Part shown: positions 6,373 to 12,387 of the stretch, one piece after another
Layout of the letters: every line of letters starts with the position of its first letter
Position numbering within the stretch: the stretch's first letter is position 1
NCBI GenBank assembly: GCA_937967805.1
Contig: CALBTC010000043.1
Coordinates: 1-12,387, forward strand
Direction of reading: 5' to 3'
Length of the DNA stretch: 12,387 nt
Source: an uncultured Anaerolineaceae bacterium
Lineage (GTDB): Bacteria; Chloroflexota; Anaerolineae; Promineifilales; Promineifilaceae
Translations under genes and position numbers: made by a program
The notes under the pieces: generated by a model
The model's input: only the letters and a program-made list of their open reading frames with translations
Databases searched by the model: none
What the model was told of the DNA's origin: nothing

Positions 6373-6851
6373 CATCATACCGCATTCACGTACAGCAGAA
6401 AGAAAAAGTGGTTCATTCGATTGCGGCGGCATTGCGCACGGCCGTTACCGTCACGTTGCGGCACGAACAGATAAAGCCGCCCGCCGAAGTTACCCTGCTG
6501 CTCACCGATGACGATCAGCTCTGGGCCCTCAACAAAGAGTATCTCGGCATTGACAAGCCGACCGATGTTCTCAGCTTTCAAGCGGGCGAAGCGATGCCCG
6601 GCATGAAGGAAGACGAGACGTACCTGGGCGACATTGTCATTTCTCTGTCGATGGCCAAACGCCAGGCCAAACGGGGAGGACACAGTCTGAAATCTGAGCT
6701 GCAACTGCTTACGGTTCACGGCACGCTCCATTTGCTGGGCTACGATCATGAAGAAGCAGAAGAAAAAGACCGCATGTGGTGGGCACAGGCATCCATTTTG
6801 GCCCAGCTGGGTGCAGAGATTACCGGCCCGCCGGAGGATGAGGAGGTTTAG
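6369..6851 (+). CDS. ybeY: rRNA maturation endoribonuclease YbeY
   Basis: This cytosolic metalloprotein of 160 residues is of typical length. The signature H117-G-T-L-H121-L-L-G-Y-D-H127 supplies the three zinc-binding histidines. Upstream, LNKEYLGIDKPTDVLSFQ and YLGDIVIS are the other conserved YbeY blocks. The family acts in 16S rRNA 3'-end maturation and late ribosome quality control. The start is GTG 6369, sharing four bases with the pgpH stop. AAGGGAGGA at 6351-6359 is a strong SD at good spacing and lies inside pgpH. The C-terminal EEAEEKDRMWWAQASIL is also family-like. Confidence 0.95.
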   Translation: MTSYRIHVQQKEKVVHSIAAALRTAVTVTLRHEQIKPPAEVTLLLTDDDQLWALNKEYLGIDKPTDVLSFQAGEAMPGMKEDETYLGDIVISLSMAKRQAKRGGHSLKSELQLLTVHGTLHLLGYDHEEAEEKDRMWWAQASILAQLGAEITGPPEDEEV

Positions 6852-6859
6852 CCGTCTTG
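6841..6859 (+). promoter_or_regulatory. Strong ribosome binding site setting a TTG start for dgkA
   Basis: AGGAGGTT at 6841-6848 lies 8 bases before TTG 6857. No ATG or GTG is close enough, so the rare TTG start is well supported. The SD overlaps the last codons of ybeY. Confidence 0.75.
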
Positions 6860-7246
6860 TCCCCCGAGAATCACTCAGAAATTTATAATCGCGCCAAGAG
6901 CTTTCGGTATGCGTTTGATGGCTGGTGGTTTGTGCTGCGTACCCAGCACAATGCCTGGATTCATGCTGTCATTACGGGTGCGGTGGTGGTTGTTGGGCTG
7001 TGGCTGCGCCTGCCGCTGCGCGACTGGGCCGTGCTTATTCTCACATTCATGGCGGTGTGGATGGCTGAATTTTTGAACACCGCCCTGGAGGCCGTGGTGG
7101 ATATGACTATGCCGGAGGTGCATCCTCTGGCGAAGGTGGCCAAAGACGTGGCGGCTGCGGCCGTTCTGGTGGGGGCATTAGGCGCCATTTTGATTGGCTT
7201 GCTGCTGTTGGGGCCACCCCTGTGGCAGCGCCTGTTTGGCGCCTGA
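6857..7246 (+). CDS. dgkA: Diacylglycerol / undecaprenol kinase
   Basis: This small integral membrane kinase has 129 residues and three predicted helices (about 34-53, 57-75, 94-120). The family signature is clear: A70-E71-F-L-N74-T-A-L-E78-A-V-V-D82, then HPLAKVAKDVAAAAVLV. Upstream, NRAKSFRYAFDGWWFVLRTQHN-WIH is the typical amphipathic N-terminus. In Gram-positive-type bacteria this family mostly phosphorylates undecaprenol for cell-wall carrier recycling, and in proteobacteria diacylglycerol; which applies here is not decided by sequence. It is the last gene of the operon and ends 3 bp from the convergent proline dehydrogenase stop. There is no room for a stem-loop terminator between them. 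Confidence 0.94.
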   Translation: MSPENHSEIYNRAKSFRYAFDGWWFVLRTQHNAWIHAVITGAVVVVGLWLRLPLRDWAVLILTFMAVWMAEFLNTALEAVVDMTMPEVHPLAKVAKDVAAAAVLVGALGAILIGLLLLGPPLWQRLFGA

Positions 7247-7249
7247 AAA

Positions 7250-8275
7250 TTATTTAAGCAAATTAGCCAGGAAGAACCATAAATTGGCGGGCCGTTCTGC
7301 CAGCCGGCGCATAAAGTAAGGATACCAGGCGGTGCCATATGGTATGTAAATGCGCATCCGGTACCCCTGCTGGTGTATTTCTTGCTGCAAATCCCGGCGA
7401 ACACCATACAGCATCTGGAACTCAAACGCATCGGCATCAATTTGGTTTTGGCGGGCAAACTGGATAATTGCCCGAATCAAGGTTCCATCGTGGGTGGCAA
7501 AGCAAGGGAACATGCCCCGCTGCCTGGCTTCTTCGCTCAGCATTTGTTTGGCCAGGTGCAAAAAGTTGGCGTCGGTATCCGCTTTGTCAGGAAAGGCAAT
7601 ATCGGCCGATTCCTTGTACGCGCCTTTGCACAGCCGCACCCATGCCCCTTCCTGAATAAGCGCCTGAACGTCAGCCTCGGTGCGGTATAGGTATGCCTGA
7701 AGAACGATGCCAACCCGCTTACCAAATTGGTCCTCGTCGCGCAGGCGGCGATAAAGGTCAAGCGTTGTGTCGGTCACGCTGCTGTCTTCCATATCAATCT
7801 GGATGCGTGTATCATATTTTTCAGCGGCGGTAAGCACTTGCTGTAAATTGCTGTGAATGGTTTCTGGGCTAATGTGTAGCCCTAATTGGGTTGGCTTGAT
7901 AGAAACGTGGGCATTGACGCCATATTGGTGGATCTGTTGCATCAGGTGAATGATAGCTTCCCGCGCGACGGCCGCATCTTCCGCTGTATCGACGCTTTCC
8001 CCCAGAAAGTTGAGGGTGGCAGATAAGCCACTTTTGTTGACTGCCTGGCTGGCCTGGATGGCGTTTTGGCTGGTTTCACCGGCAATGAAGCGGCTGGCCA
8101 CCTGCCAGGCCGGAGGAAACTCTGTGGCGATCTGGCGCGCCCAGGCTGCTTTTGATAAGTATAACAAAAAGGAACGAAGCCATTGTTCGCTATATTTGTA
8201 AAGAATCAGTATGCTTATGATGAGTGTTGTGAAAAGTATGAAGACACGGGCAAAAGGGGAACGGTCTTGACGCAT
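7250..8275 (-). CDS. Proline dehydrogenase (monofunctional, FAD-dependent) with N-terminal membrane segment
   Basis: This 341-residue enzyme oxidises proline to pyrroline-5-carboxylate with FAD, the first step of proline catabolism. Visible blocks in the TIM barrel are VSIKPTQLG, IQIDMEDS, RVGIVLQAYL, RLCKGAYKE, FATHD, FEFQMLYGVR and YIPYGTAWYPYFMRRLAERPAN, with the proline-carboxylate-binding arginines in R323-R324 and R328. The monofunctional family is usually near 300-310 residues. Here about 30 extra N-terminal residues include a hydrophobic run (about 10-27) that looks like a membrane anchor. The start at 8275 has AAGGAT at 9-base spacing, and no ATG lies between it and the conserved start of the fold. 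No pyrroline-5-carboxylate dehydrogenase gene is adjacent. The gene has no ACGGCCGT site. Confidence 0.93.
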   Translation of the reverse strand: MRQDRSPFARVFILFTTLIISILILYKYSEQWLRSFLLYLSKAAWARQIATEFPPAWQVASRFIAGETSQNAIQASQAVNKSGLSATLNFLGESVDTAEDAAVAREAIIHLMQQIHQYGVNAHVSIKPTQLGLHISPETIHSNLQQVLTAAEKYDTRIQIDMEDSSVTDTTLDLYRRLRDEDQFGKRVGIVLQAYLYRTEADVQALIQEGAWVRLCKGAYKESADIAFPDKADTDANFLHLAKQMLSEEARQRGMFPCFATHDGTLIRAIIQFARQNQIDADAFEFQMLYGVRRDLQQEIHQQGYRMRIYIPYGTAWYPYFMRRLAERPANLWFFLANLLK

Positions 8276-8350
8276 TTCTATTTATCCTTACTTGGTAACA
8301 TTTAACATCTGTCTCGCCGCAGGCATCGCTTCGGCGAAATGGATCGGGCG

Positions 8351-8451
8351 GAACAGTAACTGTATGATACTTCAAATTATTTGGTCTAATCAAACCAGAA
8401 TAGTAACTATACAGACCCTAAGGGTCTTGCCGGAGGAACCTGAATAGTTAC
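8351..8451. repeat. Three GAA(C/T)AGT(A/T)AC motifs and nested inverted repeats
   Basis: The motif occurs at 8351-8360 (GAACAGTAAC), 8398-8407 (GAATAGTAAC) and 8442-8451 (GAATAGTTAC), spaced 47 and 44 bp. Between the last two, GTAACTAT (8403-8410) is the exact reverse complement of ATAGTTAC (8444-8451). Nested inside is the near-perfect palindrome AGACCCTAAGGGTCT (8413-8427). It sits in the divergent gap between proline dehydrogenase and the histidine kinase. It could be a regulator-binding array, an RNA hairpin in the kinase leader, or a small dispersed element. Confidence 0.5.
8364..8393 (-). promoter_or_regulatory. Possible promoter for the proline dehydrogenase gene
   Basis: Read on the minus strand: TTGATT (8393-8388), 18-bp spacer, TATCAT (8369-8364). 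Both boxes are close to sigma-70 consensus. The leader to the start at 8275 would be about 80 nt. One of the three GAA(C/T)AGT(A/T)AC motifs (8351) lies just past the predicted -10. Confidence 0.35.
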
Positions 8452-8456
8452 CCGGG

Positions 8457-11400
8457 ATGTTGCCTGCTGAAACTGATATGATTTCCGATTCTACCGATTC
8501 TTTTCCTCAACAGATACCAGACTTCCCGTTTGCCCAGGCGTTTGCCGCCAGGGCCGGAGTTATCTTTTGGATTGCCGATCCCGGTTCATACCGGCTTGTG
8601 TATGTGAGCCCCCATGTAGAAAAAGTGTTGGGTCTGGGGGTAGATGTATGGTTACGGCCGTTATTCTGGCAAACTCACTTGTTTGAGGGAGATAGGGAGC
8701 GGGTGCTGGCAGCATTGAATGAGGCGGTGACGAGTGGAACGGTGCAGCACATTGAGTACCGTATGGTCGCCAAAAATGGCAGTCTGGTTTGGCTGCGGGA
8801 CCGAATCTGCACGGTGGTTGAGGCGGACGTTACCTATCTTTGCGGCATGATAACGGATGTAACGGCGTTTAAAACGGCCGTCGATCATCATACCGGCGTC
8901 CAAGGCTACACCAGCATCTTTCTGGAGATTGTGACGTTGCTTTCCGGTAATGAAGAAATTAACCAGAAGCTTGATCAGTTGGCAGAAAAATTGTGTGATG
9001 TGTTTGGGTTAACGGCCGTTTCCATTCTAAATTGGGACGTCGTTAGCTATTTCACTCGCTTTGAAAGGCAAGATGGAGTGTCTTTCTCGCCAGAATATTT
9101 TCAAGAAAATCGCTTGAGCGAAATTATTGAAGGTTTGAGTTGGTGGCAATCACCGGCAAATCCGGTACTGTCTCAGCATGATGATCCCACATTGTCAGAC
9201 TGGGAAAAGAATCATTTGCTGCTGCATCGTGCCAAAGCCATCCTTTTTGTGCCCATACAAGCCAATGATGAAATCATTGGCTGCCTTGAACTTGCGAGTA
9301 ACCGGGCCGAGCAGTATTTTTCCCCAAGTGATATTGAGCTCACTGAATTTGTGGCCCAACAGACTGCGTTTGCTGTTGCCCGCGATCAGTTATTTAAAGC
9401 AGAAGCCCGTCGCCGGCGCGAGGCAGAAATATTGTTAGATGTGGCCGAGTTTGTTTCCAGCAGCCTGGATCGGGATGAGATTCTGGCGCGCGTGATGGAA
9501 ATCCTGCGGGTTTACCTGGATGATGTTCACAACTGCTCTATCTCGCTTATTACGGAAGATGGTTTGCAATTGGAGACCATCTTATCCTGGTATGCAGATG
9601 AGGCGTATGCGCTGCTGCCAAAAGGCAAACGAACGGAAATTGGAGACTCCTTTACAAGCCATCTGGCTTTAGAGAGTGGTGAGCCTATCTTCATTTCTGA
9701 CCTCAAAACAATTCCGTTTACCAATAATTTCACCACCTCAATGATAGAAATTGGGCTGCGGGCTATCTTGTGTGTGCCATTGAAAGTTAAGAACAAACCG
9801 GTGGGGACACTCCATGTTCATCATTGGCACAAGCCCCGGCACTTTTCCAGCGAAGAGATTGCTCTGTTGCAAGGGGTGGCCAATCAGGCGGCCATTGCCA
9901 TTGAAAATGCACGATTATTTGCCAATGAGCGGCGGCAGCTTAATTTATCCAGAACCTTGCAAAAAGTAGGGGCGCTGTTGACGACAAGTTTACAGCTTGA
10001 AGAAGTGTATGAGCATATTTTTGATCTGCTTAGCCGGGTGGTTGCTTACAAATCCGCATCTCTTTATCGGCTGGACAAGGCGAATGACCAATTTACGCTG
10101 GTAAAGGCGCGAGGCTTTCCGGCCTCGTTTTTGGATTCCCGTGATTTTGTTTTGCCATCTGATCACGTCTTTGCCCAAATTGCTATTCCGCCCGGATGGA
10201 CAGTTGCCGCAGATTTGAGAACTGTTTCTTCCTGGATAAACCTGGCAGGGGACGATAGGGCGCGTGCCTGGATTGGGGCCTTTTTGGTGGTCAAGGGTGA
10301 GATCAACGGTATTTTGAGTGTTGATGGTATGCGCGTCGATCAATATTCTGAGGAGGACGGCCGTATGGTAGCCACATTTGCCAACCAGGCGGCCGTGGCC
10401 ATTGAGAATGCCCGTCTGTATGATGAAACGATGCGGCAGGCGAAGGAGCTGGCCATCTTGCACCAGGTGTCTCAGGAAACGGCCGTTTCACTCAACATAG
10501 ATAACTTCCTGGAAAAAATAACCAAAACGGTAGGGGCTGAGCTGTTCCCCCATATTTTTGGCTTTGTGATGTACGATACTGAAACCCAGGAGCTGAGACC
10601 CCATGCTTCCTACGCCCCAGTAGCCGAAAAGTTTGAGGAAAAAGGCATTCCGCTAGATCACAGCATCGTTGGCCAGGTTGTGAAGAGCGGACGGCCGTAT
10701 TATGCTCCCAACGTGCTTGAAGATTCCCATTACTTTCCCACAGTGAGCAATGTCTTGTCTGAACTGGTTGTGCCGCTTAAGCTCAACCAGGAAGTGGTTG
10801 GCGTGATAGATGTTGCCAGCCCGGAAGCCGAAGCGTTTCCTCAGCGCGATATTGACTTTTTAACCACCCTGGCCGGTAATATCGCTGCCGTCATGGAACG
10901 GGCCAACCTGTATGAAACCTTACGAATACAGGCGGCTGGACTGGCAAAAGAAGTGGCCCAACGCACTCGTGAGCTAAAGTTAGAACGGGATAGGCTGTTC
11001 GCCATCTTAGAAAGTGCCGGTGAAGGCATTCTTCTAACTGATACCGAATCAAATATCATGTACGCCAATCCGGCGATGGAACGCCAGAGCGGTTACAGTC
11101 GGGAAGAGCTGCGCTCCAAAAACACCCGCATATTGGGCAGTCCGCAAATGCCAAAAACGGTCTATACTGAAATGTGGCAAAGCTTGCAGGCGCAAAAGAG
11201 CTGGATGGGTGAGCTTATCAATGAGCACAAGGATGGCCATACCTATGATGTCGCCGTCACGATTACGCCCATTGTGGCTGATAAAGGGGAAGTAACCGGC
11301 TTTGTCAGCGTTCATTCTGATATTTCGCGCCTGAAGGAACTGGAACGGCTTAAAACGGAATTTATTGCCAACGTTTCGCACCAACTGCGCACGCCGTTGA

Positions 11401-12062
11401 CCAATATCAAGACGTATGTTTCTCTACTCAAAAAAGGCAAGCCAGAAAATTTCCCCCGCTACTTTTCCGTGCTGCATGATGAGATTGATCGCCTGGCCCG
11501 GCTTATTCAAGATTTGCTGGATATTTCCCGGCTAGACGCGGAAAATGTGCCAAATCCTGAGGCGGCGGTAGATTTATGTGACTTTTGGGAAATGTTTTGG
11601 CCCCACTTTGAGGAGCGGGCCGAACGTGAAAACAGAACGTTGCAGCTTGCCTTCCCTGACGAAGTGGCAATGCAAGCGCCTATACTTTTTATAGAATCTT
11701 ACCAACTGGAGAAGATTTTTTCCCGGCTAATGGATAACAGTTTGTCTTACACATCTGAAGGTGGACTGATTCAGGTGTTGGCTTTGGGACAAGACTCGCT
11801 CACCGGCATGTTCAAAATCCAAGTCTGTGATGATGGTCCCGGTATTCCTGAAGCGGAACGGCCGTTCATCTTCGACCGCTTCTTCCGGGGTGCCCAGGCC
11901 ATCGAGTCCGGCCTGTCCGGCAATGGGTTGGGGCTGGCTATTGTCAGGGAACTGTTGACGCTGTATGGTGGTGAAATCTCCCTGGAAAGCGAGCCGGATC
12001 AAGGTGTTTGCTTTACTGTCCACCTGCCGCTGGTGCAACCTGATACAGAACAGTCAACATGA
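8457..12062 (+). CDS. Multi-sensor histidine kinase (PAS, four GAF, PAS, HisKA, HATPase)
   Basis: This 1201-residue cytosolic sensor kinase has no membrane segment. Domains: PAS about 26-140, GAF about 153-310, 325-490, 500-660 and 662-825, coiled coil about 825-848, PAS about 843-960, HisKA about 962-1030, and HATPase_c about 1070-1195. The phospho-accepting H975 is in FIANVSHQLRTPLT. The ATPase has N-box N1094, D-box D1125-D-G-P-G1129, an F-box (FIFDRFF) and G-box G1155-N-G-L-G1159, so it looks catalytically intact. GAF ligands are unknown; I saw no bilin-lyase-type cysteine motif. There is no receiver domain and no response regulator gene within the visible flanks, so the partner is elsewhere. 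Start: ATG 8457 has no well-placed SD (GGAGG at 8432-8436 is 20 nt away), and ATG 8478 is also possible. GC looks lower than in the first genes of the window. Confidence 0.93.
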   Translation: MLPAETDMISDSTDSFPQQIPDFPFAQAFAARAGVIFWIADPGSYRLVYVSPHVEKVLGLGVDVWLRPLFWQTHLFEGDRERVLAALNEAVTSGTVQHIEYRMVAKNGSLVWLRDRICTVVEADVTYLCGMITDVTAFKTAVDHHTGVQGYTSIFLEIVTLLSGNEEINQKLDQLAEKLCDVFGLTAVSILNWDVVSYFTRFERQDGVSFSPEYFQENRLSEIIEGLSWWQSPANPVLSQHDDPTLSDWEKNHLLLHRAKAILFVPIQANDEIIGCLELASNRAEQYFSPSDIELTEFVAQQTAFAVARDQLFKAEARRRREAEILLDVAEFVSSSLDRDEILARVMEILRVYLDDVHNCSISLITEDGLQLETILSWYADEAYALLPKGKRTEIGDSFTSHLALESGEPIFISDLKTIPFTNNFTTSMIEIGLRAILCVPLKVKNKPVGTLHVHHWHKPRHFSSEEIALLQGVANQAAIAIENARLFANERRQLNLSRTLQKVGALLTTSLQLEEVYEHIFDLLSRVVAYKSASLYRLDKANDQFTLVKARGFPASFLDSRDFVLPSDHVFAQIAIPPGWTVAADLRTVSSWINLAGDDRARAWIGAFLVVKGEINGILSVDGMRVDQYSEEDGRMVATFANQAAVAIENARLYDETMRQAKELAILHQVSQETAVSLNIDNFLEKITKTVGAELFPHIFGFVMYDTETQELRPHASYAPVAEKFEEKGIPLDHSIVGQVVKSGRPYYAPNVLEDSHYFPTVSNVLSELVVPLKLNQEVVGVIDVASPEAEAFPQRDIDFLTTLAGNIAAVMERANLYETLRIQAAGLAKEVAQRTRELKLERDRLFAILESAGEGILLTDTESNIMYANPAMERQSGYSREELRSKNTRILGSPQMPKTVYTEMWQSLQAQKSWMGELINEHKDGHTYDVAVTITPIVADKGEVTGFVSVHSDISRLKELERLKTEFIANVSHQLRTPLTNIKTYVSLLKKGKPENFPRYFSVLHDEIDRLARLIQDLLDISRLDAENVPNPEAAVDLCDFWEMFWPHFEERAERENRTLQLAFPDEVAMQAPILFIESYQLEKIFSRLMDNSLSYTSEGGLIQVLALGQDSLTGMFKIQVCDDGPGIPEAERPFIFDRFFRGAQAIESGLSGNGLGLAIVRELLTLYGGEISLESEPDQGVCFTVHLPLVQPDTEQST

Positions 12063-12080
12063 ATGCCAATCTCATGCCAA

Positions 12081-12124
12081 GCCGCCAAGTGCGCCAAACG
12101 GTCTTTGCGACTTTGCGTGAGGCC
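12081..12124. repeat. Imperfect inverted repeat of the CGCCAAG/CTTTGCG type
   Basis: The left part (12081-12099) has two roughly 9-nt units, CCGCCAAGT and GCGCCAAAC. The right part (12101-12124) has CTTTGCGA and CTTTGCGTGAGGCC, roughly its reverse complement. It has the same design as repeats A and B (9-nt units, imperfect palindrome) but a different sequence. It fills the 78-bp gap between the kinase and the glycosylase. There is no T-run placed as in an intrinsic terminator. Confidence 0.5.
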
Positions 12125-12140
12125 GTTTTCTGAAAAGACA

Positions 12141-12387
12141 ATGCCTAAACTACCGCAAGCCTTTTATGCTCATTCGGCCCGGACAGTGGCCCAGGCGCTG
12201 CTGGGCAAAAAGCTGGTGCGCCGGCTAGACGGCCGTCTCCTCAGCGGCATTATCGTGGAAACGGAAGCGTATTGTGACGGTGAGGAGCGCGATCTGGCCT
12301 GCCACGGCGAACGGGTGAACGATGCTCAACCGACGCCGCGAACGGCCGTCATGTTTGGTCCGGCCGGTTTTGCTTATGTCTACTTCA
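12141..12387 (+). CDS. DNA-3-methyladenine glycosylase (AAG/MPG family), N-terminal part, cut by window end
   Basis: The open frame runs from ATG 12141 past the window end (82 full codons seen of a usual 190-210). It encodes a base-excision repair glycosylase that removes alkylated purines. Family blocks are in order: [21 protein letters not shown], then GIIVETEAY with the catalytic glutamate E42 and intercalating-region Y44 (matching human Glu125 and Tyr127), H55 in DLACH (matching the base-stacking His136), and [16 protein letters not shown]. The segment between H55 and RTAVMFGP ([11 protein letters not shown]) departs from the more common ASH-G-TPRN pattern, but the key residues are kept. 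The SD is weak (GAAAAGA). Two ACGGCCGT sites lie here (12229, 12342); the second encodes TAV inside the conserved RTAVMF block. Confidence 0.92.
   Translation, partial: MPKLPQAFYAHSARTVAQALLGKKLVRRLDGRLLSGIIVETEAYCDGEERDLACHGERVNDAQPTPRTAVMFGPAGFAYVYF

Larger units (their letters stand above)
773..12349. repeat. Highly iterated palindrome ACGGCCGT (24 copies dispersed through the genes)
   Basis: Exact copies start at 773, 806, 1498, 2054, 2497, 2659, 2750, 3050, 3308, 4130, 5090, 5314, 6034, 6301, 6438, 8654, 8874, 9012, 10357, 10479, 10691, 11858, 12229 and 12342. Simple base composition predicts about 0.3. The base before is A in 13 of 24 copies and the base after is T in 13 of 24, so the preferred form is AACGGCCGTT. 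Copies fall in all three codon phases: 11 read Thr-Ala-Val, 7 read Asn/Asp-Gly-Arg, and 6 are in the third phase, five giving Arg-Pro plus a next residue and the sixth (773) running into the lipoprotein stop codon. This argues for a DNA-level rather than protein-level cause. About 15 other CGGCCG cores lack the A...T flanks. The coordinates given span first to last copy; the intervening DNA is not part of the feature. Confidence 0.9.

Noticed and set aside
9990..10463. Minus-strand frame of 157 residues inside the kinase
   Set aside because: It lies opposite clear GAF domains and has no coherent composition or start signal.
8457..12062. Kinase as a bacteriophytochrome or cyanobacteriochrome
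   Set aside because: No PHY domain and no conserved chromophore-binding cysteine motif were seen in any of the four GAF domains.

Overview
The window reads as a chromosomal piece of an uncultured-type bacterium, most likely Chloroflexota (Anaerolineae/Caldilineae-like). This is an inference from moderately high GC, the style of the multi-GAF histidine kinase, the pgpH-ybeY-dgkA order, and intergenic repeat families of the kind common in such environmental genomes. No 16S or other phylogenetic marker is present, so the assignment is tentative. No phage, transposase, CRISPR array, tRNA or rRNA was seen.

Layout. (1) 129-1633: a small lipoprotein with a jelly-roll-type domain overlaps by one base a fructosamine-kinase-family gene. 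(2) 1640-2868: a TPR protein and a small, probably beta-rich protein sit between two copies of a hairpin-forming repeat that runs into the ends of their reading frames. (3) 2884-3609: a Trm9-like SAM methyltransferase, with a near-consensus sigma-70-type promoter buried in its last codons. (4) 3730-7246: a tight plus-strand operon of yqeY, pgpH (7TM-HD c-di-AMP phosphodiesterase family), ybeY (rRNA maturation endonuclease) and dgkA (diacylglycerol/undecaprenol kinase). It looks like a condensed form of the Firmicutes yqeY...phoH-pgpH-ybeY-dgkA cluster. (5) 7250-8275, minus strand: a monofunctional proline dehydrogenase with an unusual N-terminal membrane segment, convergent with dgkA. (6) 8276-8456: a divergent intergenic region with nested inverted repeats and a repeated short motif. 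(7) 8457-12062: a large soluble sensor histidine kinase (PAS, four GAF, PAS, HisKA, HATPase). (8) 12141 to the end: the start of a 3-methyladenine DNA glycosylase gene.

The most striking signal is not a gene. The 8-bp palindrome ACGGCCGT occurs 24 times by hand count, against about 0.3 expected from base composition. It appears in all three codon phases (11 as Thr-Ala-Val, 7 as Asn/Asp-Gly-Arg, 6 spanning Arg-Pro), and every copy lies in or at the edge of a coding sequence. It behaves like the HIP1 highly iterated palindrome of cyanobacteria but has a different sequence. None lies between 6446 and 8653, the stretch that includes the proline dehydrogenase gene.

How the genes fit together: operon (4) combines second-messenger turnover, ribosome/rRNA quality control and lipid-carrier recycling, a classic housekeeping set. 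The other genes are individual accessory or repair functions (protein deglycation, tRNA or small-molecule methylation, proline catabolism, sensing, base-excision repair) with no clear shared pathway. I did not find a convincing new multi-gene system. The candidates for novelty are the iterated palindrome, the repeats that extend reading frames, and the structured intergenic region at 8276-8456.
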